A DNA stretch of 64,000 nucleotides from Carya illinoinensis (taxonomy: Eukaryota; Streptophyta; Magnoliopsida; Fagales; Juglandaceae): the NCBI RefSeq assembly GCF_018687715.1, contig NC_056760.1, positions 28,628,001 to 28,692,000 on the forward strand, written 5' to 3'. Of this stretch, positions 10,613-20,825 are shown piece after piece. Numbering within the stretch: the stretch's first letter is position 1; each line of letters starts with the position of its first letter. The notes under the pieces were generated by a model. That model saw only the letters and a list, made by a program, of their open reading frames with translations, had not been told where the DNA came from and ran no database searches. The position numbers were made by a program, and so were the translations under genes.

Positions 10613-13600
10613 TAGGCCTGAAAATCGACGTCATCGGTTCGGTTTTTTCACAAAATCAAAATCGACCGATCACTAATATTAGGGAGTGGAAACCAGCGAA
10701 AACTGACCATGTAAAGGGGGAAAACCGGCCAACAACCGGGTCAGTTCATCGCTTTAAGCCGGTTTGGGCTATTCTTCTTAGGCCTTTTTAAAACTCAATT
10801 CATCCTCTTTTTAGGTTCAATTCATTATTCAAGATCATCAACATTTTAGGCTTTTCTTACTGAATTTTTAAAATTAATTTTAAGTATTCAATTTTATTTT
10901 AATTTTAATGTCATTTATACTATTAGTAACTAATAACTACTACATTTATACTAATAATACTACTATAGTCTTGTATACTAATTTCTAGATAACTAAAAAT
11001 AAATAAATAAAACTTCACTAGATGTTTAATACACATTACAAACAAAACCAAATTATCTTAAGATTTAAGCAGGTAAGCAACAATTGTTCTTGAATAAAAT
11101 TTCACAAATCTTCATTCTTCAAGATTCCAAATAGATTCCCAATGCAGTCTTCGAATCTTCAATCATCAATAGTTGTGATGAACAATGCTCCCAACTCTAT
11201 ATCGAAAAATATCAAATAATCAATATTAAAAAATTGGGATAATGAAAAAAATTAAATTAAATTATAAAAGTAAATGAATAACAATATGAAATTGAATGAG
11301 AAAATATTACCAGATTCTACCACAAAACTCTTAACATTATCTATGGACTCTCAAATATCAATTGGCGTAGATGGATGTCACAACCAATTCTGAGTACAAA
11401 TAAGTGTCTCAATAGTTCTCGAAGATAACGAACTCCGAAAAGGATCAAGTACATGACCTCCCATACTAAATGCTGACTCTGATGCAACTGTGAAAACAGG
11501 CATGGCTAACAAGTCTCGTGCAATTCTTGCAAGTATATGATAGTTAGGCTCATTAACTTTCCACCATTTCAACAAGTTAAAAGATTGGTTGAATGCCTCG
11601 CAACCATCTGATAAATATCGATCCATCTCTATTTTGGCAGCTGAAGATCCCAAGGCAGTTGATGCTAGCAACCACTCATAAAAAAAATTGTGACTTATCA
11701 TTATCTTCACCATCATTTGTGGGTGCAGATACTGGAAGAGACACATGTTCTCCACTAATTGAGGTAGAACCGAACATAGCATTGTACTCCACATATAAAT
11801 CTGATAATAATTGTTTCACACTTGACACCAACTCTTCAGCCCGACTCTCATCATGAATTTTTTTCAAGTAGAAATTAAGACACCCTAACTTACTACTTGG
11901 ATAAATGACAACTACAATCAACAACAACAAATTCATCATGTCCAATAAACTCCAATACCTATCATATTTGAATCTCATGCTTATGGTCATATTCATCAAA
12001 CAACTATTGTCACTCTTACTCAGCCTAACCAAATCTTTTTAGAGCATACAAATTTCTCAAAAATTGGTGTTTGCCATAACATGTAAAAACCTAGAAAACC
12101 GACAAGTGACATTATAAAACATTTTAAAAAACCCGTACTGTCTCTCACTCGTTTGCTCTAAGAGGCCCAATGTTTCTATCCTTAAAGTAAGAGAGAAAAT
12201 TGTGGTCCTCACTCTCCTTCTGCCTAAAAGCCTTCTTAAATTTCTCAACTGCCTCCAACATCATGTAAATTAAATTCCATCAGGTTTACACATCAAGAAA
12301 AAATATTTTTTTACAATCAATTTTCTCTTTTTCTGCACATCTCTTAAACTTGTCTAATCTAGTGGGAGAGGAGCACACATATATAACCACATTTCTAATC
12401 ATCTTGATAGTGTCATTACACTCCTTAAGACCCCTATTCAAGACAAGGTTTAGAATATGAGTACAACATCTCACGTGCATATACTTTCTCCCAACACATT
12501 TCCCTTCAAAAAATGCCTTAAATATGAAATTGTAGTATCATTTGAGCAAGTATTGTCAAAAGTAACAGTAAATATCTTATCAATGCTCCAATGAAGGAGG
12601 CACGATTCAATATATTTCTCAATAGTATCCCCTCGATAATTAGGGATTAAATAAAAATTAATAATTTTCTTTTGCAATTTCGAATTACTATCAATGAAAT
12701 ATGCAGTTAGGCACATATAATCAAGCTTTTGTACCGATATCCACTTATCGGTAGTTAATGAAATCCTCATTCTTCCATCTTTAAACAACTTTTTAAGCTT
12801 GGCCTTTTCAGATGCAAATAGTTTCATACAATATCTTGTAATAGTGACTCAATATGGCAGTTTAAATCTAAATTCAAGCAACCAAACCATTTTCTTAAAT
12901 CCTTGCCCTTCAATAATTATAAATGACAATTCATCGATGATTGCCATCTCTGCAAGCGCCAATCTCACAGCCTCTTCACTATATTTGTAGGTTACAAGAT
13001 TCCTTATGACACTATCACTCTCTCCAATCTCATTTGAGGTTGCCTCACCTACCAATATTTTTTTGTATTTATCCAAATGCTCATGTTTATAAGGATTTTT
13101 GGGATATGAAGGTAGATAGTTTTGCATGGTTGAAGTTCCATTCCTCTTAAGAGTGGCAAGTGTACGTCTTGCCACAATAATTACACTTGGCCTTAGGATC
13201 ATCTACGGCATAATCCTCAACTTTTATAAAATGGTGCCAAATAATTTAGGGATCATTCCCCTTCTGTTTGTTAGGAAGTGGACAATTACTATTGTTAGGG
13301 GGACTTGGGGGTCTTGGTGTTTGGGTCTCTTTCAAATTAATTGTTTGGGAGTTCGAATCAAGATCAATTGGATTTGATGAACAATCCATCTACCATGTAA
13401 AAAATTATATACATCACGTCATTACACAACAATTAAAACAAACAAAGAAAAAAAATCAACATAATTACATAACAGCTAGTTTGCAATGTGGTAAACATTA
13501 CAAGTCTAACATTCTAATCTAAATTTTTGATCACTCATCAACCTCACAAATTATGTTAAGAATCAAAATAATTTTATAACAAAACTGAGTTCACAATATT

Positions 13601-14166
13601 AAATTTGCAAATTCCATGCAAGTAAACATTAAACAATTGGATTTTGATCTGGTAGGAATATTTATAGTGAATTAAGTCTTGGATTTAATTTCACAATGCA
13701 AAAATTTGGTTCAAAATTTGACAATCACTGTCTAGTGTCCATACACAATACATAATTAATTATTTAGACAATAAAAAATATGATGATAAATTAAAAACTC
13801 CAAAACCGAATACACTAAAAATTAAAAAAACAAACTACTCTTGCTTGCGTGAGAAGATAAACTGTAAATTGTGAAGGGACTCAACTTTCAAGTGAGAACA
13901 AAGTACAAAAACTGAAAATCATACCTAAAAAAAACAAATACCAGCATGCGGCGGACTCAGTGGGGGGTTTTCTTTAAGACGGGGTGTATTCCATGAGGGG
14001 AATGAATTGGAGTGGATTATAAGAACCAGGGTTGCACCGTTTGCCGGAAGTTGGAACTAGGAGGTTGGAACGGTGTGAATGTGGAGGCTGGAGAGGGAAT
14101 GTGGGAGGTGGAGGACTGGAGGGTGGAGGTTACATGAGAAGTGAATTCGAGAAGAAAAAGAACTAA
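10613..14166 (-). mobile_element. hAT element copy B (Ac-like), 5' end truncated
   Basis: The 3' terminus begins TAGGCCTGAAAATCG at 10613, with CGGTTCGG and CCGG subterminal motifs typical of one plant hAT group. The transposase relic runs from 13389 to 11351 on the minus strand. The 5' end matches copy A until about 14165, where similarity stops at the junction with a GC-rich-ended element. Because copy A continues into more 5' sequence, copy B has lost its outer 5' end or been split there. Confidence 0.65.
11351..13389 (-). pseudogene. hAT transposase (BED zinc finger, RICESLEEPER-like), broken
   Basis: An ATG at 13389 opens MDCSSNPID; about 180 bp on comes a BED-type finger whose Cys pair reads CNYCGKTY. 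A segment with LTTDKWISVQ and a FDN..SND motif (about 12530-12760) corresponds to the RNase H-like catalytic core. The hAT C-terminal dimerisation region is clear at 11380-11630, with AMPVFTVASESAFSMGGHVL and CTQNWL. Stop codons and frame changes interrupt the frame repeatedly: one stop lies just before the finger, one inside it, and a TGA at 11380 cuts the last residues before a second stop at 11351. The family cuts and pastes DNA with 8-bp target duplications, but this copy cannot make a full protein. Confidence 0.8.
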
Positions 14167-14169
14167 AAA

Positions 14170-14745
14170 ATGATGCATAGGGTAGGGGTGCTACCCACAC
14201 CATACGGTGCAGAGTAGACCCCTCCCGGGGCGGGGTGCGGGGGTGGGGTTTTCTCATCCGCCCCCTGCCCTCGCATCCCAGGGGTAGGGTACCCTGCCCC
14301 GCTTCATTTTCACTTTAAATATAAACTACATTTTACTATATTTAAAAATTATTTCTAGATCTAAAAGTGATCAAAAAATATATTTTTAGATCCAAATTGT
14401 AAATTTAAATTTTGTAAATATGACTATAATTTAAAATTTGTGTAATTTTTAAATTTACTAGTGCATATTTTATGTAAGTTATAGTGTAGTAGTTTTAAAC
14501 TATATAGTTTTTAAATTTGCTAATGCATACTTTGTAAACAAATCTAACAAATTGTAATATATATTTATAAATACACAATTTGTAAAATATAAAGATATAT
14601 TTATATTTATATATATAAATATTTATGTTTTTATATATATATATATATAATATATATATAGGGGCAGGGTGGGACGGGGTGAGGGAAATGCAAGGCGGGG
14701 TTGGGCCCTCCCCGCCCCGCCGCCCCCAGGGGCATCTTCTAATGA
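14170..14745. mobile_element. Putative non-autonomous element with GC-rich subterminal regions
   Basis: Two GC-rich ends bracket an AT-rich core that includes ATATAT runs. The left end, at about 14180-14305, is rich in GGGGCGGGGTG and CCCCGC; the right end, at about 14660-14735, reads GGGGCAGGGTGGGACGGGG then CCCCGCCCCGCC. This matches a plant hAT-like group with G/C-block subterminal repeats. Exact ends and target duplication were not resolved. The frames across it (14057-14257, 14495-14788) are composition artefacts. Confidence 0.45.
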
Positions 14746-15609
14746 AAGGATGCAAAGTGAGGTATAGAAATCTATATGAATAGTACATGTTCTCAATGTT
14801 GTGGAAATGTTACGACTAGGCCCAATAATTCTATAGTCAAGATATTAATAATTTTTATTAAACTAAAATTATATTTAATGAGTTATATTGGATAAGCTTA
14901 TGAGCGATAAATTATTGAGGTTGATTAGGAATTTTAATCAGGCTCAATAACTAAGTTGAATCCAATTTATTATTTAGTGAACGAGTAAGATTCTTTTTAG
15001 AATTTTAAGATTGGTTATTAGAAACTTATTTCAATTTAAAATTATCACTGATTGAAGTCCTCTACACGGTTTTAATAACTAACATATTTTCTTGTTTTTT
15101 CTTTTTTTGAAAAAACAGTCTAGTTTGTGTGTTTTTATATGTCCCTCCTTTTTAGGGGTCTAGTTCTAAAAATATATGCGGGCTCAAATAGAAGAAAAAA
15201 AGAGAAATATTTTATTTATAAATCGATTTTACAAAAATAAATTTAAAATCTGACGTAATTTAATGTAATATATTAATTTATAAATATATTTTTATTATAA
15301 AATATATCTATTCAATTATATTAGTTTGAAATTATATTTTTATAAAATCTCTCTATAATTTAATTATAACACTTCTTAAATCCTAAATCCGTAAGCATTC
15401 TAATAATTAACACGTTGCAACAAAAGTCCCGATAGCATACTCATTTGAAAGCAAAGGAAAAAGAAGTGCGCTCTGACCATCATCTCACGTAACAACGTTG
15501 CGAATTGACCAAAAAGGGGTTAATAGGTCAAGTTTTACCACAATTATTTGAACTATTTTTGGAAAATATCTTTTTTTATTCTCTCTCAAAAAAGTAAAAA
15601 AAAAAAAGT
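14746..15609. other. Gene-free AT-rich spacer
   Basis: No coding sequence recognised. 15190-15360 is AT-rich with self-complementary stretches similar to those at 9770-9900 and could be a decayed palindromic MITE. It has no counterpart next to block copy 1, so the two duplicated blocks have different left flanks. Confidence 0.35.
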
Positions 15610-16690
15610 ATTATCTAAAGCACACCCATTAATTGATCATATTTACCTATTTTAGTTAATGATAATGTAGATGATGGACCATGGTTGGATTCAATCATTA
15701 AAGTTGAAAATAATTTTAAAAATATTTTAGTTAATTATAATATTATTTTTATTATAAATTTTAAAAAATTAAACATTGTATTTATTTAAAAATTTAAAAA
15801 ATATATAATAATTGAAATAGATAAACTACGGATAAATTTTTAATTCAAAAGTTAAATAAGAAGTTTATAAGTAGCACTTGTGGTTATCTTGGAATTCTGC
15901 CAGTCTCCTGACAGAAAATATTGATGTGATGTCTAGCCGCAACATTAGTAACCGTCCAAAGATGACACAGACTAATAAACAGCAACAAACTAATATATTA
16001 AAAAAAAGAAAAACCCTTAGTTAAAATATTTGAAAAATGTTAAACGATAGTAAAAATTAAAAAATAAATAGTTAAAAATAAACAGTAAATAAATTATAAA
16101 AACAGTAGAATAAAATAAATATATTTATATATTTTAAAAAAACTGATGGGCTGCCCACCCACTCTCAATGAAGGGTTGCTGCTGACTACCACGTGTTTTT
16201 TCTAATTTTTTTTAAAAGTAATGTTATATGCAGTGAAATATGTAAACTTCGCATAATTATTTTGAAAAAAAGTAGGGTCCACTATTAAAAAGTTAGTTTT
16301 TTTTTTTCATGTGGATCTCTTATTAATTAACTTTTCTCAAAGAGACTGTGCGGCACTTGCACAACCACGATTATAAATATCATTTATCTTTTTTTAAAAT
16401 CTTATCTTTTATATCCTATATATATCCTATATGAATATTGAATTGAATTGAATTATTTATTAATTTTAGTGAGTCAAGATGTTAGAAAAAGTTTTATAAA
16501 GCCCATTTAAAATGAGTATATGTATTTAGATATTAAGATGAGTTTAGATATATTTACAGAAAATTAAAAAAAATTGTGAATTTCACTTGTAAAGAAAATT
16601 TTGAGGTGAGTTAAGTTTAATTATTTGAGAGTTAAGCTTTAAGACGTTAGATTCAATTTAAAATTAGACTGAATCTAAATTCCAAACGGG
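15610..16690. repeat. Duplicated block, copy 2 (partner at about 5620-6905)
   Basis: Same non-coding block as 5620-6905. It lacks the insertion seen at 5993-6213 but carries a different MITE at 16218-16388. The right boundary is near TTCCAAACGGGACC (about 16690), after which the copies diverge. Confidence 0.7.
16218..16388. mobile_element. Mutator-type MITE (171 bp), same family as 46672-46846
   Basis: Begins GTAATGTTATATGCAG and ends ATCATTTATC. The interior shares AAAAAGTAGGGTCCACTATT and TTTTCATGTGGATCTC with the element at 46672. It is flanked by TTTTTTTAAAA at 16207-16217 and 16389-16399, consistent with a 9-11 bp target duplication. The empty site is seen in block copy 1 near 6620. Confidence 0.65.
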
Positions 16691-17382
16691 ACCTTAAATC
16701 TTTCTCTCTCTATTATTTATCAATCTTGTTTTTACATTTTTCTGTTTTAAAACTTCTCCTATTTTATTATTTTATCTTTTTAGTTATTTTTTTTAATCTT
16801 TTCAAGTGTTTTAGAATATGTTTAACCATTTTCATAATTTTTATTTATAATTTTATGTGTTTTTTAGACATTTATTTTATAAACTTGTTTGTTTGTCAAA
16901 AAGTTTTTTGTTGCTTTCTAAATTTTTATGTGTCTTTATTTTTTATTTTGTGATTTTTTGAAATTTAGAACTTTATCATATGTTTAGTTTTTGTTTTAAA
17001 GCTTTTATTTTATTTTATTTTAATACTCTAATGATTTTTAACATATTCTTTTATTTTTTTACTATTTACTTTAGTCTTTTTTATTTTTCACTATTTTGTG
17101 TTTTGTATTTTTTTAACAATCTTATATTGTTCAGGGCATGGCAGCACGTTAGCATTTTTTATCAAGAGATTGGCGGAGACATTGGTCTGAAGTTTGACCA
17201 TGATCATAAGTACTACTTATAAACCTTTTTAACCGCAAGAGCCATTTTTGAAAAAGCCAAAACCGGATATAAAGAAAAAATCTACTCATCTTTTTATTTA
17301 TTTATTTATTATTCTATGATATAAGATTAAATAATAAATTTACAAGTAAAATATAATAAATAGTTTTCAATCATCTAATACG
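16691..17382. other. T-rich low-complexity stretch
   Basis: 16720-17120 is extremely T-rich on the plus strand. The Phe/Leu/Ile-rich frames at 16726-16953 and 16980-17222 come from that composition and are not supported as genes. The rest is anonymous. Confidence 0.45.
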
Positions 17383-17400
17383 AGTAACATTACGAGTAAT

Positions 17401-19881
17401 GAAGAAGTGGAAGAGATGGGTTTATGAGGTGGTACATTTTCTGAGAAGGAAAAGAAGTAGAAGAAATGGGTTAATGTCTTTGAAGTTGGATATGAGCAAG
17501 TCTTATGATAAAATTGAATGATCTTTTCTTGAAGAAGTAATGAAGAAGATGGGCTTTAGTGAGAAATGGATGAAACTGATCATGCTTTATGTCAAGTCTG
17601 TATCATTTTCTATTTTAGTGAATGGAGAGTCTAAAGGTCATATTGTCCATTCTCGTGGATTGAGGCAAGGGGATCCTATTTCACCCTATCTTTTTCTGCT
17701 ATACACAGAAGGCCTTATATCTTTGTTGGATCAGGCTAATACTTATCAACAAATAGAAGGAATTCAGGTATGTAGAGGGGCCCCTAAGTTGAACCATTTG
17801 TTGTTTGCAAATGATAGTGTGATATTCTGTAAAGCTAACTTGCAAACTTGTTTAACACTTCAACATAGGTTGGCCATCTATGAGCAAGCTTCAGGTCAGA
17901 AAATCAACTGAGAAAAAACCTCTATAGTGTTTAGTCACAATGTACCACCTTCTCAAAGGGAGGAAATTATGCAGTTTTGGGGTGTTTAACATTACCAACA
18001 ATATGAAAAGTACTTAGGCCTTCCACCTATGGTTGGAAGAGGGAAATATCAAGCTTTCTCAGCTTTAAAGCACAGAGTTTGGTCAAAGTTGCAAAGCTGG
18101 AAAGAAAAATTACTGTCTCAAGGAGGGAAAGAAGTTCTATTGAAGGCAATGGCTCTTTCAATTCCTACGTACACAATGAGCTGCTTTAAAACACCTAAGT
18201 CTCTATGTTCTGAGTTAGAGGGGATGATGGCAAATTTTTGGTGGGGATAGAGGAAAGAAGAAAGGAAGCCGTGTTGGGTGAGTTGGCATAAAATTTGTAG
18301 TCCAAAACTTGAAGGTGGGATGGGTTTTAGAAATTTACATGCTTTCAACAAAGCTCTCCTAGCAAAGCAGGGGTGGAGGATTTTGTCTAATGAAAACTCT
18401 CTCCTCCATAAGGTTTTTAAGGCAAGATATTTCCCTTCATCTACTTTCCAAAGACTCTTCTTTAGGGGGTTCCCCTTCCTATGTTTGGAGAGGTATTTGG
18501 GAAGCAAAAAACAGCTTACTTCAAGGATGTAGGTGGCGTGTTGGAAATGGTTTGTCAATAAAAATTTGGTTTGATTATTGGCTTCCAAATCATAAGCTCA
18601 TTCCTACTTTATCTGACTTAGGACCTCTAAGTGAATATCCAGTGGCTTACCTGGTGCAGAATGATCAAAGAAGTTGGGACATTGACAAGGTGAGAAGTTT
18701 GCTACCAGTTCAAGAGGCTACTGAGGTGCTTAGTATCAGAATCCCTTTTAAAAATGTGACAAACACACTTGTGTAGGAACATGAGCAGAGTGAAATATAT
18801 AGTGTCAGAAGTGCATATACTTTTTTCACTAAATTAGGGCAAAACAGACAGGATGCAGAGAGTTCAATAGCTGCAGATCAGAAACTGATATGGAAGAACA
18901 TTTGGAAACTTCATGTACCTCACAGAATTAAAGTCTATGCATGGAGGGTGTGTAAGAATATACTTCCTACTCTCAGAAATTTGAAAGGTCGAAAGTTAAT
19001 TGATGATGACAGTTGCATTTGGTGTCAAGAAGAAGAGGAAGATGTTAACCATGCACTGGTTTACTGCCCCTTAATTATTGATTGTTGGCTGCAACTTTTT
19101 CCATCTCTCAAAGCATCTACTCAGAAGGTAGATTTTCTACAACTTATAAGAAGAAAATCTGAGGGTGAGTTGGAGAAGCTTTTTCTGATGGCATGGGGCT
19201 TCTGGTATAGGCGTAATCAGTCGATGTATGAAGAATATTTTTTGACACCAGACTAAGTCATAGAGCATGCATTATCTTTATATTAGGAGCATAAGGCAGC
19301 TGTAGAGGCATTGAAAGTTGGACTGAGGTATAGATGTAGATGGAAACCACCTCCTTCGGGTGTGTTAAAACTTAATGTGGATGGAGCCCTCTTCAGTGAT
19401 CAATGCAGGTCTGGTATTGGAGTGGTTTTAAGAGATGACAGAGGACATGTTTTGTTTGCAGCTAGTAAACTAGAAGAGGCACTTGCAGATCCAATGTAAA
19501 TTGAGTTAATTGCTATGTTAAGAGGTTTGCAGTTGTGCATTCCTTTAGGCATTTTAGATTTACAAATTGAAACAGATGCCTTGCTTGTTGTTCAGGAACT
19601 GCAAAAATAGGATTTCTCATCAACTTTGTGGGGAAGTCTAGTTCAAGATATCAAGTCATTACTTAACAGGCATCCATCATGGAAAGTGCAACATAAAGGG
19701 AGGGAAGCAAATGGAGTGGCCCATGCTTTGGCCCGATATGCATGGAATCTCAATGATATAGTTATTTGGTGGGATGCAATCCCAGAGTGTATTTCCCAAG
19801 TTATGTGGGTAGATTTATCTTTGTAATGTTTTGATATTTGCTTATTTGAATAAAGTGCAATGTGGTTATAAAAAAAAAAAA
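17401..19881 (+). mobile_element. 5'-truncated L1-type LINE with 18-bp target duplication
   Basis: The insert is bounded by perfect copies of AGTAACATTACGAGTAAT at 17383-17400 and 19882-19899, and ends in a poly(A) run after AATAAAG, the signature of target-primed reverse transcription. It starts in the middle of the reverse transcriptase, so ORF1, endonuclease and the first part of RT are missing. Reading order on the plus strand is RT, zinc-binding region, RNase H, short 3' UTR, poly(A). It belongs to the same general LINE group as the nested element at 20798-44257 but lies on the opposite strand. Confidence 0.92.
17404..19826 (+). pseudogene. LINE ORF2 remnant: RT, zf-RVT and RNase H
   Basis: 17470-17910 encodes the RT palm and thumb, including LRQGDPISPYLF. 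The catalytic FADD box reads FAND at about 17807-17818, so one metal-binding Asp is lost. 18030-18250 gives the WKEKLLSQGGKEVLLKA region common to plant LINEs. 18945-19080 carries the reverse-transcriptase zinc-binding pattern (CIWCQEEEEDVNHALVYCP). 19310-19826 is an RNase H domain opening LKLNVDGAL and ending in HALARYAWN. In-frame stops occur near 17520, 17910, 18250, 18775, 19255, 19497 and 19610, with at least one frame change. It encodes no functional enzyme. Confidence 0.88.
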
Positions 19882-19899
19882 AGTAACATTACGAGTAAT

Positions 19900-20340
19900 T
19901 TTTTCTTGATAGTAAATAGATACCCCGTGATTCATGTGGTTTCCATATAGTTGGGTAGATTACCATTAATAGATCTATACTCGGATTTTTAAAACTAAGT
20001 GTATACCCATTCGGATAAAACTAGTTATAACCTGGGTGGATATTTGGCTTTAGAATTGGGTACCCAGATTGTAACCAGTATTCGATTTTTAACTCCATTT
20101 TTTTAACTCTAGTTATTGTACGGTTTGAATGTACAAAAACGATGTCATTCTGAAATAAAAAATTTATTTAAAGAAACACTTGATTACGGATAACCAGTTA
20201 AATAACCAGATCTGTAACCGTATCCGGCCTGATTGACCCGAATTTCCAGATTTTGGACCGGACCGAAAAATATCCAGTTTGGATGCACGCCTAATTACTA
20301 TTACTTAAAAATCTGGTTCAGATGCACACCCTTAATTACT
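19900..20340. mobile_element. Remnant of a non-autonomous hAT-like element
   Basis: The stretch has pairs of ACCCGG/CCGGTT-like words and finishes TTTTGGACCGGACCGAAAAATATCCAG then GGATGCACGCCTAATT at about 20300. That is a hAT end with GGACCGGACCG subterminal motifs and a TAGGCGTGCATCC terminus on the minus strand. A second GGTTCAGATGCACACCC follows at about 20320. The LINE at 17401 inserted at its left edge; no left terminus was found. Confidence 0.4.
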
Positions 20341-20392
20341 ATTAATTAATATCCCATCAAAAAACTCTTTAAATAAAAGTTTTACATACTTA

Positions 20393-20746
20393 TGGCTCGT
20401 TTGAGAAGTGAGATGAGATGAGACTTATGTAAAAAGTAGTGAAATAAATTTAGTTAAAATGTTTTATTGGATTTTGAAAAGAAGAGAGAAAAAGTTGAAT
20501 AAAATATTATAAATTGAAATATTGTTAGAATATATATTTTAATATAATTTCTGTTTTAAAATTTTTAAAAAATAGTATCATCTTTTGTATTTTGTTAGGA
20601 AGTTTGGAAAAATTGTAATAATTAGATGAAAAAAGTTAAAAATTTGAAATTGAAAAATATTTGTGTTTTTTTAATAATCTTTGGGAATAAAATTATGAGA
20701 ATTTTTTAAATGAGATGAGATTATCCCACTTCCCAAACAAGTCCTT
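20393..20746. mobile_element. MITE with GTTTG/GAGATGAGA inverted termini
   Basis: About 350 bp. The left end reads GGCTCGTTTGAGAAGTGAGA and the right end, reverse-complemented, GGACTTGTTTGGGAAGTGGGA, followed on both sides by GAGATGAGA-type words. This is the best-preserved member of the family whose fragments also occur at about 3455-4075, 6650-6900, 7020-7225, 16430-16690 and 57140-57465. It has no coding capacity. Confidence 0.65.
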
Positions 20747-20825
20747 AGTGAATGTACAAACAATAGCCTCTCTACAATTTTCTAGCAACCATTTTATTTT
20801 ATTTTTTTTGAAAAACGGAATTCAT

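Noticed and set aside
14495..14788. 97-codon minus-strand frame with tyrosine/isoleucine repeats
   Set aside because: It is the translation of an ATATAT run and the GC-rich end of a non-autonomous element.
16726..17222. Two Phe/Leu-rich frames resembling membrane proteins
   Set aside because: The DNA is simply T-rich; hydrophobic codons follow from composition, and there is no conserved motif or gene context.
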